From Takakia lepidozioides (lineage: Eukaryota > Streptophyta > Takakiopsida > Takakiales > Takakiaceae), in NCBI GenBank assembly GCA_030704615.1, contig CM060732.1, positions 55,905,053-55,969,052 on the forward strand: a stretch of 64,000 nt of DNA, given 5' to 3'. Made by a program: the position numbers and the translations under genes. The first letter of the stretch is position 1; the number at the start of each line of letters is the position of its first letter. Below the pieces are notes generated by a model. The model did no database searches. It was not told where the DNA came from and worked only from the letters and a program-made list of their open reading frames with translations. Below are positions 1-10,959 of this stretch, in pieces.

Positions 1-605
1 CCGGTCTGTTCAACACAATATTGAACACTGCTCGCTCCATTACCGCAGCAAACCATTGCAACGCCTCATCCACAACACTCTTCTTACCCGCATCCGAATC
101 TGAATGAAACAAATACTTCCTCAAACTTTGCAGGTCCTTTACCAATTTACTGTATGAACGGAAATTGCCGAACTGCATCCATCGATGGTGAAGGAAAGAA
201 TTAGCAATGCGATCAAAGTACTCTTCAGTAATTCCAAGCAAGTGCTTTCCCCGCACCCCAAAGGTGGGATGTGCCATGGGCATATGTCTGAGTTCCTAAG
301 GCCGTGGGTCATCCATGAGGATTAATTGGACAAGCAGTGGCGGGGCATTTTGGACCTTCGTGGCTGCCAGGGCCACAGAATGTGCGCTTTTGAGGACTTC
401 ATTCGCTTCTGCCATAGTAAATTCTATGGAATAATGAAAGGGAACAAAAGGCCACCGGCCATCCATGACAATGCGATGGAGCTCATTATACCAATCCACA
501 TTGGCATTGACTTCCCCCACCCTCAGACGGGCAAGTGTCAGGTCCACAGCTTTGGGATCAATGAGCGGCAATGGCGAGCGCCAAACTCCAAAAAGTCCCG
601 TGGTG

Positions 606-880
606 GTCGTGACAATGAGAGTCTGCTAGCTGGGAGTCCGCTGGACAGCAGTGTGGTGGATGGGCGTCTTTTTGGGTTGCAGTCTACTGGTTGGGAGTCT
701 CCTGAATAGCAGTCTGCGGGCTGGGAGTCTGCAAAGCAGTCTGCTGGATGGGAGTATGCTGGACGAGAGTCTGGTACACGGGAGTGTGCTGGACAAGACT
801 GCGCTAACTGTGAGTCTAGTGGGAAAGAGTCTGCTAGGAATCTGCTGGATGCCAGATTGGGTGAGGTCTGTGTCCACCGA
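606..880. repeat. Degenerate AGTCTGCTGG array
   Basis: The motif GGAGTCTGCTGGA and variants (AGTCCGCTGGA, AGTATGCTGGA, AGTCTGCTAG) recur about every 10-25 bases. Spacing is irregular. It separates coding-like segments of the minus-strand broken gene. Confidence 0.6.
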
Positions 881-1125
881 GTCTGCAGTGAGTATGGTGT
901 TGAAAGGGGAGTTGGCGCGTGCTTTGTCTGCAGAGTCTAATGCTGCTATGGCGTTCGCTGAGCCAGGGTACTTAAACAAGATGTACTCCCGCACCCGCTC
1001 CACTTCCCGGCGCACCGCATTCACTGCTAAAGGAGGGTCGGAGCTCACCGTCCGCCAAGCACCTTAGGCCTCCCGAATACTGGCTCGTTCATCCTGATAT
1101 ATAACAGAAAACCCAAAAACTCAGC

Positions 1126-1312
1126 ATCGGACTCACTAGCAGCAGACTCACGAGCAGACTCAGCAGCATCGTGGCACAGAACAAAGGAACCAGCGGACTC
1201 CAGGGATTGACGAGCAAGTCCACAAGTAGGGGACTGACCAGCAAGTCCACAAGCAGACTGACGTAGCAGACCGAGCAGGTAGACTGAACCAGCAGACTAT
1301 ATGACAACAGAC
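1126..1312. repeat. Degenerate AGCAGACT array (opposite orientation)
   Basis: AGCAGACTCA, GAGCAGACTC, AGCAGACTGA and similar recur. This is the reverse complement of the motif at 606-880. Confidence 0.55.
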
Positions 1313-2224
1313 ACCAACTGTGGGGACAGACTGGGCATTACCTCGTCGTTGTCGACGACACAGACGTCCTCCTCATCTTCAAGGGAGCTCAACCAATTTT
1401 CCTCCGCTACTCGGATGGTTCTGCTGAGCTGTCCGGACTGGGCGAAACTGTAGAAAAAACGGAAGAACTCTGGATCGTCCACTGGTGGGCACACCGATGG
1501 GAGAAGCCCAAATGGTATGAGGCGTAATGTGCCAGGACAGACTCCACTGGTAGTCTCTTTCGACTGGACTTCGTCCACGTGAACCCTCGACTGGTCAGGC
1601 AAGACAATGTCAACGGGAGATGAGACACCTCCCAGACTTGCAAATTCATCATTCCGAATGATGTTTGCAGATGGCTCAGCAGACTGGCTCTCACTCAAAG
1701 TACTGATGGTCTGCGTCTGCTCGTCTCCCTGGCACAGCCCGTGACACTTCCCGACTGCCTTGGGGACGAGTCTGTTGTTGAGATTTCGCCCTCGCCTCCC
1801 GAGCAGACCTTGCAGCCTTTTCTTTTTCCTTCTTCTGGGCCCCATCACTAAGTTTCCTTTTTCTAGGACCCACAGGCGATGGCGATGTCAGGTCATGCAC
1901 ATCTTGCATTGAAACATCCGAACCCACCCCATACCGTGCGCGCACCTCCGCCAAAGTGCGGGCCTTTGGGTTTGCGCCACGGAGTCTAGCGGTGGCCGCA
2001 TTCACCACCCTCATTGAACTTTGAACTGGCCACGGCTTGAAGCCAGGTGGGATATAGCGCTTGTTTTTGCAACCCGTGTCAACACAATGGTGGTTTAGCT
2101 GCATTTTGTCCTTGATAATTTCACTACAGAAGGGACAGTGGAGCTTATCCTTCTGCCAGTTGGAGTCTGCAGGCTTGATCTGGGCCTCCTTACCGCCATC
2201 GCCGCATTTATTGCGTCCAGCAGA

Positions 2225-2459
2225 CTTAAACCTAATGACATAACGGCCAAACAGACCCACTGCAAACAAACTTGTGCAACAACAGACTGATTTCTAACAG
2301 ACTAATATCCCAAAAGACAAAGTATCCCCTAGGCAGCCGGGTGATACGGGAGTAAACCGTAAACCGCGTCCAGCAGACTTACACGTGATAATAATCACGG
2401 CCCAACAGACCCAACACAAACAGACTTGCGTCACAATAGACTGACTTTGTGACAGTCCA
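2225..2459. repeat. Degenerate AGCAGACT array interrupted by an LTR element
   Basis: CAGCAGACTTA, AACAGACTGA, AACAGACTAA and similar motifs run up to the retrotransposon boundary. They resume on the other side at 9432, so the element landed inside this array. Confidence 0.55.
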
Positions 2460-3183
2460 TGTCGCACACCTCAGTTCGGTAAACTCCCCTTCAAGTCATA
2501 GTTACTCGCTTTGATGCGCGCGCCTGACTCCCAACCTGGCCGCCGGGCCAACTTGGAGTTTCGGCTGCTCACCGGGACATAACGGTCCCCTTCCGCTTCC
2601 CTCTAAACCCTCCACCTATTTGGGACTAGGAGAATTCCCTTTGGTAGATGGCAGTCCGGAACAGCTCCCCACTCTTTGGTCGCTTTCCGGCTCGCTCGCT
2701 TACTCACTAGTTTTTGGTCACCAACGGGCTTGCACCGTTCTCGGGGTTACTACTCCTTATATATACTTCTGTAGCTGTCCGCGGGGGTTTCATAACCAGC
2801 CATGCCATTTTATGGCGAACCACCACGAAAACCCTCGACTCCCGGTGGTGAGTCGCGGTGAGTCTTGGCCCACTCACCGCGGCCCCAATGGACCGTGATG
2901 AGTCCCAAGACTCCCCACGACTCCCACCTCGAGGTCTCCACCCCATGGTGAGTCCTATGCCACCCCCACTAAGTCCCACTAAGCTACCACCACCCCTTGT
3001 GGAGCCACCTCCACCGCAACCCGGTGTGCGGGGCTCCACCTAGTGAGCGCCTCCGCCTCCTTGAGTGCCTTGGGCACTCAAGGGTGCTTCAGCCCCCCAT
3101 ACCTATCGCTGCTGCTGCCCCCACCACAGGGGCAGCCCCTCATGTGTCCCGACCCCCTGCCCTCAAGGCAAAGGGCCGCGACA
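2460..3183 (-). repeat. 3' LTR of the chromovirus
   Basis: It begins TGTCGCACACC and ends GCCGCGACA as read on the plus strand. It differs from the other LTR by C/T and T/A changes near 2690-2700 and a T/C change near 2757. A TATATATA stretch lies near 2757-2765. Confidence 0.97.
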
Positions 3184-3197
3184 CACACCCCTACCAA
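3184..3197 (-). promoter_or_regulatory. Possible polypurine tract
   Basis: The minus strand reads GGTAGGGGTGTG directly before the 3' LTR. The purine run is short and interrupted, so the assignment rests mainly on position. Confidence 0.45.
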
Positions 3198-4089
3198 CAG
3201 GGAGTCGATGTCCTCATCGACTTGTCCATTTTGTAGAAACGAACATCCAAGTTGTGGCGTCCCACATCAAGGAGTTTGTTTCCGTACCATGGCGTCCCAT
3301 GGCAAAGAACCAAACCCCACACTTGACTCCACTCTCCACTAGCTAGTTCGGCCGACTTCCTCCAAGTCCCGGCCAAGGGTGGAGCCTCTCCAGCTCCTCC
3401 CAGTGCACTCTTCTTGGCCTACTTCAAGGCCAAGGAACGATCCTCCCCGAGGATCGAATCGCCTTACTGCAACAACATTGCTTGCGATCGCTCATGATGC
3501 CGCTTTTGGCATCACCTTGAGCAAGGGTTCACCTGGAACCCTCTTTGACTAGGAAGATAACCTTGAACCAACCGTGCGCCCCAATCACTACAATTGGGTC
3601 CGCCTTGGAATGCTGGCCTGAGGTACGGGAACACGCCGAAGCCGCACTACGACTTCGTCCCGAGGCTACACGATTATAGTACGTGAACGGAAGCACGTAG
3701 CTTCCGCGTTAGCCCGCACTACAAGGCAACCCCCTCGGTAGCGCAGTTATAGTACGCGCACGCGCCAGGTGCGCACTAGCACTTGAACTCCCAAATAAGG
3801 CGCAAGTTTCCTTGCCCCTTGGATGGGAGTCACCCGATTTCGGCACTGCGCAAACACACGATTAACCCAATTTACCTCTCCCACTTTTGTAAGCTAGCAT
3901 GCATTCTACACACCAGCCAACCACACCATGCATCGCCATTCCAAACACAATAGGACGCACAATATTTGGAACCCATTTCCTTTATCACAAATTTTTGTAC
4001 AATACAAGTTTTTGCAATCGGATTCCTGAGCTAGCTAAGCCGGGCTAAGCATGCATTTCCTCCCCCACGCTCCAAGGTTGATGTCCCCA
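3198..4089 (-). other. 3' untranslated region of the chromovirus
   Basis: About 890 bases separate the pol stop from the 3' LTR. I see no coding sequence or tandem repeat. Length and position are normal for a plant chromovirus. Confidence 0.7.
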
Positions 4090-7000
4090 TCAACGCTTCT
4101 TCCGCTTTTGAGGTCGCCCTTCGAACGCTGCAACTGCCTCGGATGCGTTTCCCATTTCTGAGGCACGCACCCAAGATGCCTCCACAAGATGATAGCCCTT
4201 CCATTTGACGAGATACTCCGTTTCTCGGTTCTTGAACCTCCTCGACTTAAGTATTGCCTCCACCTCGTACTCGGGTTCATTTTCATGATCCAACAGCATA
4301 GGTGGCGGACGCAACACTTGCTGCCGATTCGGACGTGCTTCATCTTTGAAGTAAGGCTTCAAAAGGGAGACATGGAATACTGGGTGCACCTTGCTGTTTG
4401 CTGGCAGTTCCAATTCATACACATCCTCATTCATAACCCTCCGAATGCGAAAGGGGCCCGCATACGGAGGTACGAACTTCGGACTCATTTCCGGAGGTAG
4501 TCGAAAATTCTTGATGTTCAACCAGACCTCTGTGCCTGCCTCAAACTTCACTTCCCTCCGCTTCCGATTCGCCTGCCTTTCATACCGTTTCCTAGCTTTG
4601 GCAATGTTGTACTTTGCGAGCTTCAACAAACGCTCGCGTTCTTCCAGTACCGCCGCTACTGCCGGTTCCTCAACGTCCTGGGCGGCCCAACTTGTCGGCA
4701 CCAGAGGTGCTTTTCCATAGACCAACACAAAAGGGGAAACTCCCGTCGCGGAGTGTTCTGTATTATTATAACAGAACTCTGCCGCGTCTAAGTGTTCCAT
4801 CCAGTCTGATTGGTCTGTCGACACGTAATTCCGCAAGAATTGCTTCACTACGGAATTCACTCTTTCCGTTTGGCCGTCCGTCGTAGGTCGGAAGGCGGTG
4901 CTCATCTTCAGCCTCGTGCCCATCTTCTTCCAAAGTGCTCTCCAGAATTTACTCGTAAACTTTGGGTCGCGGTCCGAGACAATATCCTTCGGGACTCCAT
5001 GATGCTTTAAGACGTGGGCGAAGTAAAGTCGCCCTGTCTCCTGCGCAGTAGCCGTCTCCTTGGTGGGGATGAAATGGGCCATTTTACTGAACCTATCTAC
5101 CACCACCATGATTGCATCGAATCCTTTTGACAGCGGCATAGCAGTCATGAAATCCATCGAGACGCTTTCCCAAGTCCCCTCTGGAATCGGCAAGGGTTGT
5201 AACAGCCCCGCTTGCTTTTTATACTCGCTCCGGTTTTGTTGGCATGTGGTGCATGTCTTAACATACTCCTCTGCCTCCTCCCTCAGTTTGGGCCAGAAAT
5301 ACTCTTTCTTCAAGAGTGCCGCAGTGCGCTTGGCTCCACCGTGGCCCGCAAGCGGGCTATCATGGCATTCTCTCAAGAGACTATCCCTGATCCCTCCCTT
5401 TGGCACATAGAGACGTTTTTGCTTATACCGGAGCAGTCCGTTTTGCAAGTGGAACTGCGATTTAACCCCCATTCTCAAGTTCTGCATCACGCACTTTGCC
5501 AGCTCATCCTTCCGGCAAGCCTTCCGGATCTTCCTTTGGAGCGCCGTCTCGCCCTTGTACACCAACAAGAGCTGCTGCTTTCTACTTAAAGCATCGGCCA
5601 CCACATTGTCCCGTCCCGGTTTGTACTGGATATCCACGTCGAACACTGCCAAAGTATCTTGCCACCTAAGTTGTTTTGGGGATAACTTGGGCTGCGTGGC
5701 AAAATACTTCACCGTGACATTGTCCGTGAACACCTTCACTGGGTTGGAACCAACATAGTGGCGCCAGAGTTCAAGGCAATGTACCACCGCCTTCATCTCT
5801 TTTTCGTGCGTCGGCCACCGTCGCTCCACTTCATTCAGTTTCTTACTTTCGTAAGCCACTGGACGTCCATCTTGCATAAGTACACCCCCAATTGCGAAGT
5901 CCGATGCATCTGTATGAATCTCAAACGGACGATCGAACTCCGGGATTTTTAAGACTGGAGCTTCCGTCATCCGCTGCTTCAATTCAGCAAAAGCTTGGCC
6001 ACAAAATGTGTTCCATACCCAGACTTTGGATTTACACAGAAGGTCCGACAGCGGCCCCGCGATCTTGGCGAAATTTCTCACATACTTCCGGTAATAGGAG
6101 GCGAGTCCTAGGAAGGATCGCACTCCCGGGACCGAAGTCGGAGGCTCCCAGTCCAAGATCGCCCTCACCTTTCTGTCATCCATTTTGATCCCATCCTGTG
6201 TAATCACGTGCCCCAAGAACTCCACTTTTGTGACCCCGAATTTGCACTTTGAAGCTTTGGCATACAGCTTCCCTTCTCGCAATTTTTGGAACACCCTTTT
6301 GAGGTGCTCCAGGTGCTCCTCCTTTGTTTTCGAGTACACCAAGATGTCGTCGATGTACACGATCACAAAGTCATCCAACCACTCCTGGAAAAGGCTGTTC
6401 ATCAGCGTGCTAAATGTCGCTGGTGCATTGGTGAGCCCAAAAGGCATCACCAAGAACTCATATGAACCATACCTTGTCCTGCACGCGGTCTTCTCCTCAT
6501 CTCCTTCCGCCACCCGAATTTGGTGATAGCCGGAGCGCAAGTCGATCCGGCTGAAATACTTCGCTCCTGCCAACCGATCGAAGAGGTCGTCGATCCTTGG
6601 CAAAGGGTACCGGTTTTTGATAGTCACCTTATTCAGAGCCCTGTAATCGACACACATCCGCAGCGTCCCATCCTTCTTGTCTGCAAATAGCACCGGGGCT
6701 CCGTAAGGTGACTTACTCGGCCGGATGTACCCCTTTGACATTAGATCTTTGAGCTGAGTCTTCAGCTCGACCAACTCTTTGTGGCTCAACCGGTAGGGCG
6801 CCTTGGCAGGTGGTTCCGATCCCGGTATCACCTCAATTTTGTGGTCAACTCCTCTTCGCGGTGGCAGACCGCTTGGTAAATCCTCCGGCATCACATCCTG
6901 GTATTTCTCCAAAATCCCCTTGATCCAATCTGGGCTCGGCTCCCCATCGCCTTCTCCTTTCACTTCTCTAATGTAAAGCAAAAACTGGGACTCGTGTGTC

Positions 7001-7653
7001 TCCTCCACGGCCCACTCCTTTGCTGATAGAAGGTTTATTCGCCCTCCCACGGATTTGGGCGTTTCCGACACTCGTAAAACCTCGCCACCATTCCCACATG
7101 GCAGCGTGACTACTCTCTTGCGGCCATCTATGACCGCTCCGGATTTGCTCAAAAAGGTCATTCCCAAAATGAGATCCACTCCATCGATCTCGCAGATAGT
7201 GAAGTTCTCACGTCCCTCCCAACTCCCCAGTTGAAGAGGAACATCAAACGCCAACCTTGTCGCCAACTGAGGTTCTCCTTTGGCAGAGCGCACCTCAATA
7301 GAGGCCCCCACGTCACTTGTCGGGGGTCCCAACTTTCGCGCCGCCGCCGGCGTCATGAAGGAGTGCGATGCTCCTGTGTCCACCAACAACGACACATTAG
7401 TTCCGGATATTATCCCATCCACGAACAATAACTGACTCCCTTTTCGTAAGGCGCCAGTTTCCTGATACAACTCACAAGAAAATTTGCCTACCTTGCAAGT
7501 CCTGGCGACCACCGCTTCCACCAAGCGACTGATGGTATCTTCCGACAGCTCCGTGGTCGCCCGAGTCATGTTCAATTGCCGGGGCTTCGTGCACTTCTTG
7601 GCCATGTGCCCGGGCTCCCCGCAATTGAAACACACTCCATCAAAGGTCGCCTT
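4090..7653 (-). CDS. pol: Pol polyprotein with chromodomain (zinc knuckle-PR-RT-RNase H-IN-CHD)
   Basis: The frame is open for about 1,187 codons from just after the TAG that ends gag, in the same frame; no ATG opens it, so expression probably needs readthrough. Residue numbers here start at the Val/Met codon at 7635. [14 protein letters not shown] is a CCHC knuckle (2-15). DTGAS is the protease site (86-90). Reverse transcriptase carries DLRSGYHQ and YIDD (427-430). RNase H has DAS (576), TDN (637-639) and ADALSR (680). The integrase zinc finger is H758, H765, C795, C798. The catalytic triad is D828, D888, E924, a perfect DD35E. A GPF-type module lies near 1060, and a chromodomain (EYLVKWKGY, then W1155) at 1121-1170 ends the protein. 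Chromodomains of this family bind chromatin marks and guide insertion. All catalytic residues are present. Confidence 0.95.
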   Translation of the reverse strand, partial: KATFDGVCFNCGEPGHMAKKCTKPRQLNMTRATTELSEDTISRLVEAVVARTCKVGKFSCELYQETGALRKGSQLLFVDGIISGTNVSLLVDTGASHSFMTPAAARKLGPPTSDVGASIEVRSAKGEPQLATRLAFDVPLQLGSWEGRENFTICEIDGVDLILGMTFLSKSGAVIDGRKRVVTLPCGNGGEVLRVSETPKSVGGRINLLSAKEWAVEETHESQFLLYIREVKGEGDGEPSPDWIKGILEKYQDVMPEDLPSGLPPRRGVDHKIEVIPGSEPPAKAPYRLSHKELVELKTQLKDLMSKGYIRPSKSPYGAPVLFADKKDGTLRMCVDYRALNKVTIKNRYPLPRIDDLFDRLAGAKYFSRIDLRSGYHQIRVAEGDEEKTACRTRYGSYEFLVMPFGLTNAPATFSTLMNSLFQEWLDDFVIVYIDDILVYSKTKEEHLEHLKRVFQKLREGKLYAKASKCKFGVTKVEFLGHVITQDGIKMDDRKVRAILDWEPPTSVPGVRSFLGLASYYRKYVRNFAKIAGPLSDLLCKSKVWVWNTFCGQAFAELKQRMTEAPVLKIPEFDRPFEIHTDASDFAIGGVLMQDGRPVAYESKKLNEVERRWPTHEKEMKAVVHCLELWRHYVGSNPVKVFTDNVTVKYFATQPKLSPKQLRWQDTLAVFDVDIQYKPGRDNVVADALSRKQQLLLVYKGETALQRKIRKACRKDELAKCVMQNLRMGVKSQFHLQNGLLRYKQKRLYVPKGGIRDSLLRECHDSPLAGHGGAKRTAALLKKEYFWPKLREEAEEYVKTCTTCQQNRSEYKKQAGLLQPLPIPEGTWESVSMDFMTAMPLSKGFDAIMVVVDRFSKMAHFIPTKETATAQETGRLYFAHVLKHHGVPKDIVSDRDPKFTSKFWRALWKKMGTRLKMSTAFRPTTDGQTERVNSVVKQFLRNYVSTDQSDWMEHLDAAEFCYNNTEHSATGVSPFVLVYGKAPLVPTSWAAQDVEEPAVAAVLEERERLLKLAKYNIAKARKRYERQANRKRREVKFEAGTEVWLNIKNFRLPPEMSPKFVPPYAGPFRIRRVMNEDVYELELPANSKVHPVFHVSLLKPYFKDEARPNRQQVLRPPPMLLDHENEPEYEVEAILKSRRFKNRETEYLVKWKGYHLVEASWVRASEMGNASEAVAAFEGRPQKRKKR

Positions 7654-8652
7654 CTATCCGCCATAAGTCGCTCCACCCGCTTTTCCTTTCGAAGCACCGG
7701 GTGCCGCCTTGACGTGTGAAGGACCTCCCTTCGATTTCCACGTGCCATTTTCGTCGCGTGGCCTATCCCACTTCTTTTCCGGTCGGGAGGAGTCACCTTC
7801 CCGCCGGGTCTTCTTGTGGTTCAGCTCCGTACGGCCTTGTCTCTCACCCCTAGGGACATCCGAGAAACATTCAGCTCTCTCAATTGCCTCGTTCAAAGTC
7901 TTGGGTGGCTTCTCCTCCAACTTCCGCCTAGCCCATGGGGCCAGTCCCGCCACAAAGTTGAAGACCATTTCTGGTTCTGCCATGTCCGCGACTTCGAGCA
8001 ACAGCACATTGAAAGCCTGGACATACCCCCGAATGTCATCTGTTTGCTTCAAATTCCTCATCTTGTCCCGGGCAAGCCAGGATGCGTTGAGGGGCACAAA
8101 CTGTCTCTTCATCAATTCCTTGAACTCACTCCAGTTCAAGGTTTCCGGGCTTGGGCCTCGGTCGTGAAGGCGTTTCTGCCACCATTGTTGAGCATAGCCC
8201 CTCAAATAGGTGGGAGCCACTTCCACCCGATCCTCGTCACTCAACTTGGCCGCCCGGAAGTACTGCTCTAGCTCCAGGAGCCAGGTGTTGAGTGCCTTCC
8301 GGTTTCGAACGCCCTCGAAGGTGCCGGGTTCCTTAGGCTTCACCTTAAACTTTGCCTTGGTGGAAGTGGCATTAGCCGCCTTCAACACGTCTTTCAACGT
8401 CCCGCCAAACTGCGCCAACAACCCTTCCCAAAAGGCTGCCGGCATGGGAGGCATCTCTTGGTTTGTCGGAGCTCTCAAAGATTCCTCGGGCTCCGACTCC
8501 TCGGATTCCTCCCGCTCCTGAGCGGCCTCGTTTTCGGAAACATTAATCGCTTCCTCAAACGGCCGCCTCGGTGACACGTCGCCCCCATCGGGCTCACCGG
8601 GATCATCATCTTTTGGGCCGTTCCGCTTTCGCTTCGGCTTGCCCGACCCCAT
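7654..8652 (-). CDS. gag: Gag (capsid part) of the chromovirus
   Basis: This encodes a 332-residue structural protein that would form the retrotransposon particle. I chose the ATG at 8652 (MGSGKPKRKRNG); the same frame is open upstream into the LTR, but that would use LTR sequence and overlap the primer site. The N-terminus is acidic and low in complexity (EEREESEESEPEES is one run). A typical Ty3 gag core follows, with WLLELEQYF near residue 120 and TYLRGYAQQWWQ near 147. The C-terminus is basic. The frame ends at TAG 7654-7656, eight codons before the zinc-knuckle region, so the nucleocapsid motif sits in the downstream frame. Continuation would need stop-codon readthrough. In most plant chromoviruses gag and pol are one frame, so the stop may simply be a mutation. 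Confidence 0.88.
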   Translation of the reverse strand: MGSGKPKRKRNGPKDDDPGEPDGGDVSPRRPFEEAINVSENEAAQEREESEESEPEESLRAPTNQEMPPMPAAFWEGLLAQFGGTLKDVLKAANATSTKAKFKVKPKEPGTFEGVRNRKALNTWLLELEQYFRAAKLSDEDRVEVAPTYLRGYAQQWWQKRLHDRGPSPETLNWSEFKELMKRQFVPLNASWLARDKMRNLKQTDDIRGYVQAFNVLLLEVADMAEPEMVFNFVAGLAPWARRKLEEKPPKTLNEAIERAECFSDVPRGERQGRTELNHKKTRREGDSSRPEKKWDRPRDENGTWKSKGGPSHVKAAPGASKGKAGGATYGG

Positions 8653-8693
8653 GATGAGGCCAATCCCAAGGACGATCGCGTACTGAACTCTAA

Positions 8694-8705
8694 GCTCTGA
8701 TACCA
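8694..8705 (-). promoter_or_regulatory. Primer binding site, initiator tRNA-Met
   Basis: Read on the minus strand the sequence is TGGTATCAGAGC, the usual plant retrotransposon complement of the initiator Met-tRNA 3' end. It sits two bases inside the 5' LTR. Confidence 0.95.
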
Positions 8706-8707
8706 AG

Positions 8708-9431
8708 TGTCGCACACCTCAGTTCGGTAAACTCCCCTTCAAGTCATAGTTACTCGCTTTGATGCGCGCGCCTGACTCCCAACCTGGCCGCCGGGCCAAC
8801 TTGGAGTTTCGGCTGCTCACCGGGACATAACGGTCCCCTTCCGCTTCCCTCTAAACCCTCCACCTATTTGGGACTAGGAGAATTCCCTTTGGTAGATGGC
8901 AGTCCGGAACAGCTCCCCACTCTTTGGTCGCTTTTCGGCTCGCACGCTTACTCACTAGTTTTTGGTCACCAACGGGCTTGCACCGTTCTCGGGGTTACTA
9001 CTCCCTATATATACTTCTGTAGCTGTCCGCGGGGGTTTCATAACCAGCCATGCCATTTTATGGCGAACCACCACGAAAACCCTCGACTCCCGGTGGTGAG
9101 TCGCGGTGAGTCTTGGCCCACTCACCGCGGCCCCAATGGACCGTGATGAGTCCCAAGACTCCCCACGACTCCCACCTCGAGGTCTCCACCCCATGGTGAG
9201 TCCTATGCCACCCCCACTAAGTCCCACTAAGCTACCACCACCCCTTGTGGAGCCACCTCCACCGCAACCCGGTGTGCGGGGCTCCACCTAGTGAGCGCCT
9301 CCGCCTCCTTGAGTGCCTTGGGCACTCAAGGGTGCTTCAGCCCCCCATACCTATCGCTGCTGCTGCCCCCACCACAGGGGCAGCCCCTCATGTGTCCCGA
9401 CCCCCTGCCCTCAAGGCAAAGGGCCGCGACA
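8708..9431 (-). repeat. 5' LTR of the chromovirus
   Basis: This 724-bp copy of 2460-3183 should hold the promoter. On the minus strand it contains a GTATATATAG TATA-like box near 9004-9014. Confidence 0.97.
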
Positions 9432-9800
9432 GTCCAGCTGACTGATATCAGAAGAGACGGACAGACCAGCAGTCCGACGGCTCAGCAGACTCACGGCAAT
9501 GCGGATAATCGGACTCATATCAGAAGAGACGGACTTCCAGCTGACGAACGGTTCAACAAACTGACGAGAGAAGAGACTTCGGGGATAAGACGAGAGAAGA
9601 CACTTTGGATTTGGCAGGCAGTGATGGCCCAGTAGTCCAGTGAAGAACAAACTCACGCCACACCAGACTTGTATCCTTACAGACCAACAGTCCAGCAGAC
9701 CAAACTAATATCCCATCAGAACCACGCTTGGCGTCGCCGTCATGCCGTGGTTGCGTTTCATCCGTCCAGCAGACTTGCATATGCCCAGACTCATGGCACA
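9432..9800. repeat. Continuation of the AGCAGACT-rich region with a short direct repeat
   Basis: After the chromovirus the flank resumes with GTCCAGCTGACTGATATC. ATATCAGAAGAGACGGAC occurs near 9447 and again near 9518, about 70 bases apart. More CAGCAGACT motifs lie near 9483, 9680 and 9765. Confidence 0.55.
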
Positions 9801-10617
9801 ACACACTGCTTAGAGAAAGTACTGACAAAGACGCAGTCGAAGAGCCTGTTGATCCACGCGCATTTGCAATTGTAAGGACCTCGAACATCCACAAGCAACG
9901 TGAATCCACATCTCTCAGGCTACGTCTCCTTTCCCATTGTCCAGTTTTCAAGGAGACGGTAGTGGTTGAGATGTGATGTTTCAGGAGGTGCATCTGGATG
10001 TTTGAGGACCTTTGGACTGGATCCTGTTCCGTTCACACTCTCCGCAGTTCCCAGACATGTGGTGGCAGAGACGTCCTCCCCTGAACAGTCTCATCGGTGG
10101 ACATAAATTCTGCAATGTATACACGTCCCTTCTTGGGTTCTGGTTTTCTTCCTCTCTCATGTTTCCTTCCATTTTGTCCCATAAGCTCTATGAGCTTTCC
10201 GCGCATATGCTTCCGCGATTTCCGCTATCGTGTTTTCAATGGTTTCCTGCTCTATACGAAGGAGCTCGGACTCGGAGACACACCAAACCGTAAACGCATG
10301 TAATTTTTCCACATATCGTCCTAAAAAATAAGCACGTCAGCACAAAATGAAGGCGAAAATAGTGGAAGCATATGCACGACGGTGGCTGTAGAGCCCCGCC
10401 AGCCCTCTCATGTTCAGGCACACCCTTCATCGTCATTAAAATCGCCATAAACAAGAACAACAGCCGCATGCGTGCAAAGTCACCTCCGCAACATTAGACA
10501 ACAAAGAGCCGCAAGAACGAGACAACAAGAACGAGTGGGCGAGTTTGTGGCAGGGTGTTACGATCTTCCATGCCCTAAACATGGATGGCGCGGATGGGTT
10601 TCTCAGAATGGACGATC
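9801..10617. other. Unassigned DNA, short coding-like minus-strand stretches
   Basis: Minus-strand stretches near 9993-9850 and 10172-9981 (including MRLFRGGRLCHHMSGNCGEC) read like protein and could be upstream pieces of the broken gene at 1-2269. I cannot connect them by convincing splice sites. Confidence 0.25.
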
Positions 10618-10892
10618 CAGATCCTTCGGCCGTGCGGACTGGCAGACTGGGGGGCAGCAGACGAGCACAACGGACTGTTGGGTGGACTTGCGGGGACTGG
10701 CACAGCGGACTGGCGTGCACAGCAGACTGGCCGGTAGACTGGCGGTTTGGCGGACTGAGGGGAACTGGACTCACGGGCAGCGGACTAGTGGGCGGACTGG
10801 CCGCGACAGACTGGGGGCGCGGCGGAGCGCAGGCGAGGCAACAGGTGGGCGACCGCGCGCAGCGGCGGGGGGGGGGGGGGGGGGGGGGGGGG
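10618..10892. repeat. GGACTGG-rich array ending in a run of 26 G
   Basis: CGGACTGG, AGACTGG and GGACTTG motifs recur at irregular spacing from 10618 to about 10825. A G-only run spans 10867-10892. The motif resembles the AGTCTGCTGG family at 606-880. Confidence 0.6.
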
Positions 10893-10959
10893 TCCGGGTG
10901 GGGGGAGCCGGGCGTCCGTGCGCGGGGCCCACCGGTCAGCTCGCGCGTGCGCCATAACG

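Larger units (their letters stand above)
1..2269 (-). pseudogene. Unrecognised multi-segment gene, broken, runs off the left edge
   Basis: Several minus-strand stretches read like protein but lie in different frames. Segment 2269-1691 has a zinc-finger-like CPFC...HHC cluster and a basic patch (GPRKRK, KKEKEK) that could be a nuclear signal. Segment about 1800-1300 is acidic and serine-rich. Segment 1048-890 contains REVERVREYILFKYPG. Segment 571-1 is one frame interrupted by a single TAG at 296-298, and continues past the stop with coding-like sequence (GKHLLGITEEYFDRIANSF) to the window edge. Degenerate AGTCTGCTGG repeats lie between the segments and may be introns. I do not recognise the family; a transposon-derived (BED/hAT-like) or decayed host gene are both possible. 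Retrotransposon 2460-9431 lies just upstream, so any earlier exons would be beyond 9432. Confidence 0.35.
2460..9431 (-). mobile_element. Ty3/gypsy chromovirus, complete and young
   Basis: A 6,972-bp LTR retrotransposon lies on the minus strand. The two 724-bp LTRs (2460-3183 and 8708-9431) begin TG and end CA and differ at only three positions that I could find. A 5-bp target duplication GTCCA flanks it (2455-2459 and 9432-9436). The order in the direction of transcription is 5' LTR, tRNA-iMet primer site, gag, pol with chromodomain, a 900-bp 3' leader, 3' LTR. The integrase-chromodomain arrangement places it in the chromovirus branch of Ty3/gypsy. Near-identical LTRs mean recent insertion. 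The only obvious lesion is one in-frame TAG between gag and pol. Confidence 0.97.

Noticed and set aside
4189-8521. Many plus-strand open frames across the chromovirus
   Set aside because: They are shadows of the minus-strand gag-pol frame, which has complete catalytic motifs.
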